From the NCBI GenBank assembly GCA_001824455.1, contig MHXL01000091.1, positions 1-5,790 of the forward strand: DNA of 5,790 nucleotides. The letters are read 5' to 3'. Position numbers and translations under genes: made by a program. The notes under the pieces were generated by a model that saw nothing but the letters and a program-made list of their open reading frames with translations, was not told where the DNA came from and made no database searches. Source of the DNA: Desulfuromonadaceae bacterium GWB2_53_15 (GTDB lineage: Bacteria; Desulfobacterota; Desulfuromonadia; Geobacterales; Pseudopelobacteraceae). Shown piece after piece: positions 1-4,692 of this stretch (the stretch's first letter is position 1; each line of letters starts with the position of its first letter).

Positions 1-427
1 AGGGATCCGCTACGGCAACCGTTATGGCTCTGCTATCTTCCGCCACCGCAACAATCAGGTTGCGCAGGGCAAAGGGGCGGGGAATATGGGTAGTAACAAC
101 GTCCAAGTTGAGTTTAAGCGGATCGATCTTGAGGTAGGCCATTCCCACTGTGGCGGCAATAGCCTCAGTGATGGCGTCCTCGCTGAGGAGTTTTCCGCTG
201 GTGCCGGGAATTTCCTGATTAAAGGAGGCAATCACCTCCGCTGGCGAAACAACATCGGCGCCGGGATGAACCCTGCGTGAAGCACCTGCCTGATGATGGG
301 AAAAAAGGCGGGTTTCCTGGGTCTTCCCCCGCGAGAGAATATCCTTTAGCTGGTCAGGGGAGAGAAGTCCCCGGCGCTGGAGCAGCAGGGCTACGTTTTC
401 AAGGGTTAGTTTCTTGGGTTCTGGCAT
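1..427 (-). CDS. GspE/PulE/PilB-family secretion or pilus ATPase, N-terminal part
   Basis: This is the first 142 residues of a gene that reads leftward out of the window, starting MPEPKKLTLENVALLLQRRG. Two parts are visible: a helical start with the pattern RRGLLSPDQLKDIL (about residues 19-32), and the T2SSE-N/MshEN-like domain from about residue 81, including GMAYLKIDPLKLNLDVVTTH and LRNLIVAVAEDSRAITVAVA. This domain is typical of hexameric traffic ATPases that power type II secretion or type IV pilus assembly at the cytoplasmic face of the inner membrane. The catalytic Walker A/B motifs lie beyond the window, so activity and exact subtype (GspE, PilB, MshE-like) cannot be settled. The start codon is 5 bases after the stop of the upstream small membrane protein and has only a weak Shine-Dalgarno match, so it is probably translated by coupling. 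The middle stretch (about residues 40-75) looks like a low-conservation linker. Confidence 0.75.
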   Translation of the reverse strand, partial: MPEPKKLTLENVALLLQRRGLLSPDQLKDILSRGKTQETRLFSHHQAGASRRVHPGADVVSPAEVIASFNQEIPGTSGKLLSEDAITEAIAATVGMAYLKIDPLKLNLDVVTTHIPRPFALRNLIVAVAEDSRAITVAVADP

Positions 428-432
428 AGGTC

Positions 433-840
433 TTATGAATTAACCATCTTATTTTTCTTAATCGCATCAGCCTTTTGCGACTCGATCCGCTTGGCAACCT
501 CGTCCATCACCTGTTCAGCCGTATACTTCACCGGCGCAGGAATCTGGGCGACAACCGCTTGATCGGGCTGGACATTCTCCCGATGACGCGCAGGCTGCGT
601 TTTGACCGGTACAACCTGATAAGCAGTCATGGCAGCCACAAAGCTACGCATCAGATTGAACGACATAATTCCCAGCAGAGCGATCAGGACGATGTCCTCC
701 TGCCAGTATTCGAAGCTGCGCTGCCGGACCATGGTGCCAGCCAGCAGGCCACCCGTAGCAATCAGGACCCCGAAGGCATTGCCGATGACCTTGTATTCGA
801 TTTCATGGAGGATTTTTATCTCGATCGTTTCTTTAACCAT
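433..840 (-). CDS. small protein of unknown function with two predicted membrane segments
   Basis: A 135-residue protein that I do not recognise. It begins MVKETIEIKILHEIEYKVIG, followed by a predicted membrane helix (about residues 19-38, GNAFGVLIATGGLLAGTMV), a short charged loop (RQRSFEYWQED), a second helix (about 49-72, IVLIALLGIMSFNLMRSF and following), a Pro/Gln-rich linker, and a charged, probably helical C-terminal tail ending KKNKMVNS. The ATG at 840 is preferred because AGGTGA lies 5 bases upstream; a GTG at 855 in the same frame would add five residues but has no good ribosome binding site. The gene lies 40 bases after the RND remnant and 5 bases before a GspE/PilB-like ATPase, so it is probably co-transcribed with the latter and could be a membrane partner of that system. 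That role is inferred from position only. No promoter was seen in the 40 bases upstream. Confidence 0.7.
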   Translation of the reverse strand: MVKETIEIKILHEIEYKVIGNAFGVLIATGGLLAGTMVRQRSFEYWQEDIVLIALLGIMSFNLMRSFVAAMTAYQVVPVKTQPARHRENVQPDQAVVAQIPAPVKYTAEQVMDEVAKRIESQKADAIKKNKMVNS

Positions 841-880
841 GTTCCTCACCTGCACCTACAAGCAGACCTGCGAAGCGACT

Positions 881-1480
881 TCAATCAAGTTTTTGTATGA
901 TAGCATTCGTATCGCCATTTTTCAACGACTTAGACTTGCGAATACGATTCATGAACCTGGTCTGCATCTGATCCGTGTAATAGTAGACTACCGGCGTGAT
1001 GTAGAGTGTCAGAAGTTGCGACACCAGCAAGCCTCCGACCACCGCCAGACCCAGTCCTCTCCGCGATTCCGCTCCGGCTCCAAAGCCGATTGCAATCGGC
1101 AAGACGATCCCGACCAGCATGATGATGCCGACAAAGGAGTACAGGTTGAGATCCTTGCCGAAGATCAAGAGCGTGATCAGGGTACCGAAACCGGCCGACG
1201 GCAGGCCCGACAGAATCGTCAGCGGGTGGATATAGCTTTCATAGAGAATGCCGAGCACTATGTAGATAACGAGAATGGCAATGATCAGCAACAGCGCCAA
1301 TCCCTTGGTGGAAGCCTTATAGACCTGGGCCGTTCCCTGGAAACCGGTCGTGATGGTAGAAGGCAGAGATTTTGCCTCCTTCTCGATGGCTGTCACTGCA
1401 TCACCCAGAGGGACCTCCGGCTTGATGTTGAAGGAGATCGTCACGGCGGTGATCTGCCCGAGATGGTTGACCGACAGTAT
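881..1480 (-). pseudogene. C-terminal remnant of an RND efflux pump inner-membrane protein (AcrB/MdtC-like)
   Basis: About 200 residues match the C-terminal end of a multidrug RND transporter. LSVNHLGQITAVTISFNIKP is porter-domain sequence. It is followed by the membrane helix GLALLLIIAILVIYIVLGIL, the family pattern LYESYIHPLTILSGLPSAGFG, and SFVGIIMLVGIV. The end is LGLAVVGGLLVSQLLTLYIT-PVV. A full pump has roughly 1,030 residues, so about four fifths is missing; similarity begins abruptly near 1480. A second defect lies at about 1102/1103: GIV runs straight into LPIAIGFGAGAESRR. Relatives have about 47 extra residues there (a KKNAIMM... to ...LRFRPIMMTT block) carrying the equivalents of AcrB Lys940 and Thr978, part of the proton relay. 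The deletion keeps the frame, but the product cannot be a working pump. The open frame continues upstream to 1813, antisense to the riboswitch, without protein similarity. Confidence 0.85.
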
Positions 1481-1575
1481 ACCAACAGCTGGGCCGTACA
1501 AACTAAATAACATATTGACCAACGTTAGATGAGCCGTTTGATCCTGCTTGCCGCTTACAATTAGAATGTTTTTCT

Positions 1576-1605
1576 TTGACTTGTCCACCAGGCTGGAGAT
1601 ACGAT
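1576..1605 (+). promoter_or_regulatory. candidate sigma-70-like promoter of the riboswitch-controlled operon
   Basis: TTGACT (1576-1581, five of six consensus positions) is separated by 18 bases from TACGAT (1600-1605, four of six). Transcription would start near 1612, about 20 bases before the aptamer and in the right direction. The -10 box lies inside the left arm of a perfect inverted repeat, so a protein bound there could block or modulate the promoter. This is a pattern match only; the spacing is one base longer than ideal, and no other convincing promoter was seen between 1481 and 1632. Confidence 0.4.
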
Positions 1606-1632
1606 TAAAAATATGCCTATTTAATCGTATCT
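1597..1632. repeat. perfect 13-bp inverted repeat, possible operator
   Basis: AGATACGATTAAA (1597-1609) and TTTAATCGTATCT (1620-1632) are exact reverse complements around a 10-base AT-rich spacer. The repeat ends where the riboswitch aptamer begins and its left arm covers the candidate -10 box. It is therefore more likely a binding site for a dimeric regulator than an RNA structure, unless transcription starts further upstream, in which case the RNA could form a strong hairpin. It has no T-run and does not look like a terminator. The binding protein, if any, cannot be identified from the window. Confidence 0.7.
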
Positions 1633-1713
1633 TGACGATAATACTAAACCATCCGCAAGGATGGGACGGAAAGCCATAGGGTCTCACTGAGACAGCCGGG
1701 TTGCCGAAATATC
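1633..1713 (+). ncRNA. GEMM-I cyclic dinucleotide riboswitch aptamer (probably GEMM-Ib, cGAMP-type)
   Basis: The hallmarks of the c-di-GMP-I/GEMM RNA are present in order. CTAAACC (1644-1650) leads into a P2 hairpin, CCATCC/GGATGG closed by a GNRA tetraloop GCAA (1649-1664). GGACGGAAAGCC (1664-1675) is the conserved joining segment with the ligand-stacking A. P3 is a hairpin GTCTC-ACT-GAGAC (1681-1693), followed by CCGGGTTGCCG (1696-1706), which supplies the tetraloop-receptor side and ligand-contact segment. GATA (1637-1640) can pair with TATC (1710-1713) as part of P1. The overall sequence closely resembles, from memory, GEMM-Ib elements of Geobacter that bind 3',3'-cGAMP. The base before CTAAACC is A1643, which by my hand alignment is the position 20 equivalent: A goes with cGAMP sensing and G with c-di-GMP. 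That alignment and hence the ligand are less certain than the family. It controls the FIST/kinase/GGDEF operon downstream. Confidence 0.9.
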
Positions 1714-1741
1714 CGATGATATTTTGCAGCCCGGTTTTTTT
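1696..1741 (+). terminator. intrinsic terminator forming the riboswitch expression platform
   Basis: CCGGGTTGC (1696-1704) pairs with GCAGCCCGG (1726-1734), with one G-T wobble. AAATATC (1707-1713) pairs with GATATTT (1718-1724) around a CGAT loop, with a small internal bulge. Seven T residues (1735-1741) follow at once. The 5' arm is also the 3' part of the aptamer, so aptamer and terminator cannot form together. This is the arrangement of a transcriptional ON switch in which ligand binding prevents termination. Confidence 0.9.
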
Positions 1742-1862
1742 GTACCTGGCATTTGGAACTAATGTTTTTGAAACACCGGTAATTGCGCCTGAGAGGATGA
1801 AAGACAAGCTCAAACAAGCACTTGTTGAGACCTGAAACTGCTGCCTAAAGACTCATTTCACC
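1742..1862 (+). other. untranslated leader between terminator and first gene
   Basis: About 120 bases of leader that would be present only in read-through transcripts. It contains a weak imperfect inverted repeat, CTCAAACAAG/CTTGTTGAG (1809-1829), without a T-run, and a 12-codon open frame (1797-1835) whose GAGAGG abuts the ATG too closely to act as a ribosome site. No other gene or regulatory element is recognisable. Confidence 0.5.
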
Positions 1863-1870
1863 AAGGAGGA
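1863..1870 (+). promoter_or_regulatory. strong ribosome binding site of the FIST gene
   Basis: AAGGAGGA is a near-complete Shine-Dalgarno sequence placed 7 bases before the ATG at 1878, and it fixes the start of the FIST gene. It lies well outside the terminator hairpin, so the riboswitch most likely acts on transcription rather than by masking this site. Confidence 0.9.
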
Positions 1871-1877
1871 ACATCAC

Positions 1878-3023
1878 ATGAAAGCAGGAGCATCGTACAG
1901 CGGGCTGGACGATTCCGTGCGCGCCGGAAAAAAAACTGCCGAGGAGGCGGTCAAAGCTTCCGGCAAACCGGCTTTGACGTTCTTGTTCACTACAGACAAC
2001 TATGAGCAGGAGTCGGTTTACAATGCGGTGAAGGAGGTGATCGGTGATTCCTGTCTGATCGGTATTTGCGCCGGCGGGATAATTTTCGGCGACCAACTTT
2101 ACATGAACGGGGTTGGTGTGCTGACCCTGGCAGGCGCAGAGATCCGCACGGCCACGTCTTTTCAGACAGGTCTGAGCAATGACCCCTATGCGGCCGGAGA
2201 GCGTGCGGGGGAAGAGCTTCTTGCCAGCGGGATCGAGAGCGGGACAGTCTTTGTTTTCCCGGACGGCTTCAGCTCGAACATCGCGGAAATGATCCGCGGA
2301 TTATACAACCGATTGGGCCCGGAATACCGCTATGTGGGCGGCGGCGCCGGGGATAACCTCAGGTTCTTCAAAACGTACCAGTTTTCGGAAAGGGGCATGG
2401 GGACCGATTCGCTCTCTGTCGCCCTGGTCAGCGGCATTGAAATCCGGACTGCGATCGGTCATGGCTGGAAGCCGGTCGGAGACCCGCTGGTCATCACTAT
2501 GGCCCAGGGTAAAAAGCTGCTGGAGATTGACGGTAGACCGGCTTTTGATGCGTATGCAGAGCGCTTCAAGGAAATCACGGCGGACAGATTCCCCGAATAT
2601 GGCATGAAAAACCCGCTCGGTTTTCCGGATATTTCCGGAAACTATTTTATCCGGGACCCATTGGCACTTAATCCGGACCGGACCATCGATTTCGTCACCG
2701 AGGTGCCGAACAATGCAGTGGGAAGCATCATGCAAGGACAGATCGAGGAGTTGATCGAAACCTCCGGAACGGTTGCAAAGCAGGCTGCTGCCGGGGTGGA
2801 TAACCCGCAATTCGCCCTGGTATGCGAGTGTATCTCCCGCTACCTGCTGATGGGTGACGACTTCGGCAAGGAATTGAAGGTCATGCATGAATCGATAGGC
2901 GCGCAGGTCCCGCTCATCGGCGTCCTGACGTTCGGCGAGGTTGGCTGCTTTGAAGATGTTCCGTTCCTTCACAACAAGACAATCGGAATTGCAGTAGGTG
3001 GGACTTTAAGCGGCGGATTTTAA
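1878..3023 (+). CDS. FIST-domain sensor protein (FIST_N plus FIST_C)
   Basis: A 381-residue soluble protein with no signal peptide or membrane segment. The FIST_N domain covers roughly residues 30-225: GICAGGIIFGD (62-72), TVFVFPDGFSSN (123-134), YVGGGAGDN (152-160) and the characteristic GHGWKPVGDP (194-203). FIST_C covers about 225-375, with NPQFALVCECISRYLLMGDD (309-328) and the terminal pattern GVLTFGEVGCFEDVPFLHNKT (348-368). FIST modules are predicted small-ligand sensors that work with kinases and cyclic-dinucleotide enzymes. The NosP subgroup binds heme and nitric oxide and is encoded beside a histidine kinase. Only three histidines are visible (195, 337, 365), so a heme role is possible but unproven. 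It is the first gene of the riboswitch-controlled operon, has a strong ribosome binding site, and ends 2 bases before the kinase gene, making it the likely input for that kinase. Family call firm; ligand unknown. Confidence 0.9.
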   Translation: MKAGASYSGLDDSVRAGKKTAEEAVKASGKPALTFLFTTDNYEQESVYNAVKEVIGDSCLIGICAGGIIFGDQLYMNGVGVLTLAGAEIRTATSFQTGLSNDPYAAGERAGEELLASGIESGTVFVFPDGFSSNIAEMIRGLYNRLGPEYRYVGGGAGDNLRFFKTYQFSERGMGTDSLSVALVSGIEIRTAIGHGWKPVGDPLVITMAQGKKLLEIDGRPAFDAYAERFKEITADRFPEYGMKNPLGFPDISGNYFIRDPLALNPDRTIDFVTEVPNNAVGSIMQGQIEELIETSGTVAKQAAAGVDNPQFALVCECISRYLLMGDDFGKELKVMHESIGAQVPLIGVLTFGEVGCFEDVPFLHNKTIGIAVGGTLSGGF

Positions 3024-3025
3024 AA

Positions 3026-4249
3026 ATGGCGTTCGCGGAACATGAAAAAATAATTGCAGAATTGGCCATTCTTCACGAAATATCTTCTTTTGAGCTTCTG
3101 GATTCGGAGGAAAATATCGGCCGCAATGCTATTGAAAAGGCATCAAGACTCTTTGGGATTCGATATTTTGCCTGGCTGCGCAAGAAGGGAGAGGGGCAAA
3201 GAGTGGTCGCGTCCTGGGGATTCAGAAATCCCGCGGATATAGATGCAAAAACAAAAGGGGGGGGCCTCAATCAGTTCTGTTTTTCTTTCAGTGAATTTGG
3301 CCTGCTGTTCATGGAACATTCACGTCCGTTAAGCGACAGGGAGCGGCGTCTCTACACCATATTTGCCCGCCAGATGGAAAAGTCCCTGATGTATGCCGAA
3401 AACTTCGCTGAGCGCCAGGAGGCTGAGGAAGAGTTGCGCAGCTTGAACAGAGAGCTGGAGCACAAGGTGGAGGAACGCACCAGGCAGCTCCTCGATGCCC
3501 AGGAAGAGCTGGTGCGCAAGGAGAAGCTCTCCATCCTCGGCCAGCTTTCGGGAAGCGTGGGGCATGAGCTGCGCAATCCCCTGGGGGTAATGAGCAACGC
3601 CGTCTATTTCCTGAAGCTGGTTCATTCCGACGCTGACGAAACCACGAAGGAATATCTGGATATCATCAAACAAGAGATCGACAACTCCCTGCGAATCATC
3701 ACCGACCTGCTCGATTTCGCCCGGACCAAGACTCCCCAGACAAAAGCGATCACGGCCCGTGAGTTAACCGATGAAAGTCTCGGCCGGTGCGCGATTCCGG
3801 AAAACATCGAGCTTCAAATCGAAATTCCTGACAACCTGCCCCTTCTCAGGGTCGACCCGCCGCAGATGGGACAGGTGCTGCAAAACCTGATCATGAACGC
3901 CGTCCAGGCGATGCCCGACGGCGGCGCCTTACGCATCGGTGCACGTTTTGCAGGGGCAGGCCTTGCGCCTGCCCCATCTGTGCCTGCCCAAGCAGGGTAC
4001 CCGCAAGGGGCACCCCTACAGGATTTCATTGCCATCTCTGTCGCCGACACCGGTGCGGGGATTATGCCGGAGAACATGAAGAAGCTCTTCCAGCCGCTCT
4101 TCACCACCAAGGCCAAGGGGATCGGGCTGGGGCTGGTGGTCTGCAAAAACCTGGTGGAGGCCAATAACGGTCGAATCGAGGTGGCGAGCGAGCCGGGGAA
4201 GGGAACGTCCTTTACTGTTTTACTGCCGATAGAGAGGAACAAAATATGA
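3026..4249 (+). CDS. soluble sensor histidine kinase, GAF-like / HisKA / HATPase_c
   Basis: A 407-residue cytoplasmic kinase without membrane segments. Residues about 10-125 look like a divergent GAF domain, followed by a coiled coil (about 125-168, ERQEAEEELRSLNRELEHKVEE). The HisKA H-box SGSVGHELRNPLG has phospho-acceptor His180. The HATPase_c domain carries the N-box NLIMNAVQAMPDGG (Asn291), G1 DTGAGI (341-346), F-box LFQPLFTT, and G2 KGIGLGL (364-370). All catalytic motifs are intact. Residues about 309-332, between the N-box and G1, come from a 72-bp palindromic element inserted in frame, making the protein about 24 residues longer than expected. The start lies 2 bases after the FIST stop, with only a weak GGCGGA upstream, so translational coupling is likely. 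Its probable partners are the two REC proteins encoded next, with the FIST protein as regulator. An eight-G run at 3257-3264 lies within the GAF-like part. Confidence 0.92.
   Translation: MAFAEHEKIIAELAILHEISSFELLDSEENIGRNAIEKASRLFGIRYFAWLRKKGEGQRVVASWGFRNPADIDAKTKGGGLNQFCFSFSEFGLLFMEHSRPLSDRERRLYTIFARQMEKSLMYAENFAERQEAEEELRSLNRELEHKVEERTRQLLDAQEELVRKEKLSILGQLSGSVGHELRNPLGVMSNAVYFLKLVHSDADETTKEYLDIIKQEIDNSLRIITDLLDFARTKTPQTKAITARELTDESLGRCAIPENIELQIEIPDNLPLLRVDPPQMGQVLQNLIMNAVQAMPDGGALRIGARFAGAGLAPAPSVPAQAGYPQGAPLQDFIAISVADTGAGIMPENMKKLFQPLFTTKAKGIGLGLVVCKNLVEANNGRIEVASEPGKGTSFTVLLPIERNKI
3949..4020. repeat. 72-bp palindromic repeat inserted in frame in the kinase gene
   Basis: A GC-rich element bounded by TGCAGGGG at the left and CCCCTACA at the right, which form imperfect terminal inverted repeats. 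Inside, GGGGCAGGC (3953-3961) and GCCTGCCCC (3967-3975) make a perfect 9-bp stem with a 5-base CTTGC loop. A second, imperfect hairpin is built from GGGTACCC and GGGGCACCCC (about 3994-4016). The length is a multiple of three, and the element is read as Ala/Gly/Pro/Gln-rich sequence (GAGLAPAPSVPAQAG...) at the junction between the N-box and G1 box of the ATPase domain. It resembles the REP-like palindromes found scattered between genes in Geobacter-type genomes; that resemblance is from memory and its copy number is unknown. Confidence 0.75.
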
Positions 4250-4692
4250 GTAAAAAACTGAAGGTTCTGGTGGTGGACGATGAACTGCGGATGGTCAAGA
4301 CCATCTGCGACATCCTGCTGTTCAAGGGGTATGAGGCCCTGCCGGCCTACAGCGGAGAGGAGGCCGTACAGATGGTGAAGGGGAATGATTTCGACTGTGT
4401 GCTGATGGACATCAAGATGCCCGGAATCGACGGTGTTAAGGCCCTGAAGATGATCAAGGGTGCATCTCCCGACACCCCGGTGGTGCTGATGAGCGCCAAC
4501 GCCACCGCTGAACAGGTGGCTGAGGCGAAGCTGCATGGGGCGGCCGCGGTCCTCGGCAAGCCGATTGATTTTCAGCCGATCTTCTCATTTTTCTCGCTTC
4601 TCGGGAAAGAGGAGATCGTTCTCATCGAGGATATCAGCCGCAGCAAGTCCAACGCGCTCCAGGGAGAACCGTTCAATTGCGAGGTGGTATGA
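4246..4692 (+). CDS. single-domain response regulator (REC) with short C-terminal extension
   Basis: A 148-residue protein made of one receiver domain. The acidic pocket VVDDE (Asp11, Asp12), the phospho-acceptor Asp55 (VLMDIKMPG), the switch Ser83 (VLMSANAT) and Lys105 (LGKPID) are all present, so it should accept phosphate from the upstream kinase. After the REC fold (about residue 120) there is only a tail of roughly 28 residues (EEIVLIEDISRSKSNALQGE...) with no recognisable output domain. It could be a phosphate relay or sink, or act through protein contacts. Its ATG overlaps the kinase stop in an ATGA motif, with GAGAGG about 9 bases upstream, and its stop overlaps the start of the GGDEF gene, so it is tightly coupled to both. 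Confidence 0.9.
   Translation: MSKKLKVLVVDDELRMVKTICDILLFKGYEALPAYSGEEAVQMVKGNDFDCVLMDIKMPGIDGVKALKMIKGASPDTPVVLMSANATAEQVAEAKLHGAAAVLGKPIDFQPIFSFFSLLGKEEIVLIEDISRSKSNALQGEPFNCEVV

Noticed and set aside
475..1510. Two long plus-strand open frames (475-900 and 629-1510)
   Set aside because: They lie opposite the small membrane protein and the RND remnant, whose sequences look like real protein; the plus-strand translations are rich in Arg, His, Gln and Asp and match no family.
1481..1813. Minus-strand open frame extending the RND remnant upstream by about 110 codons
   Set aside because: It runs antisense through the inverted repeat, terminator and riboswitch, shows no RND or other protein similarity, and has no ribosome binding site at its first start codon.
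1797..1835. Possible 12-residue leader peptide beginning at ATG 1797
   Set aside because: The GAGAGG directly abuts the start codon, leaving no spacing for a ribosome site, and there is no attenuator after it.
2301..2972. Minus-strand open frame opposite the FIST gene
   Set aside because: It is a shadow of the high-GC FIST reading frame, without ribosome site or recognisable domain.
3949..4020. The hairpin-rich segment as a CRISPR repeat or a terminator
   Set aside because: Only one copy is present, no spacer pattern exists, there is no T-run, and it lies inside an intact coding sequence.
3814..4536. Minus-strand open frame of 240 codons opposite the kinase and REC genes
   Set aside because: It is a shadow spanning the junction of two well-supported genes, and its translation matches no family.
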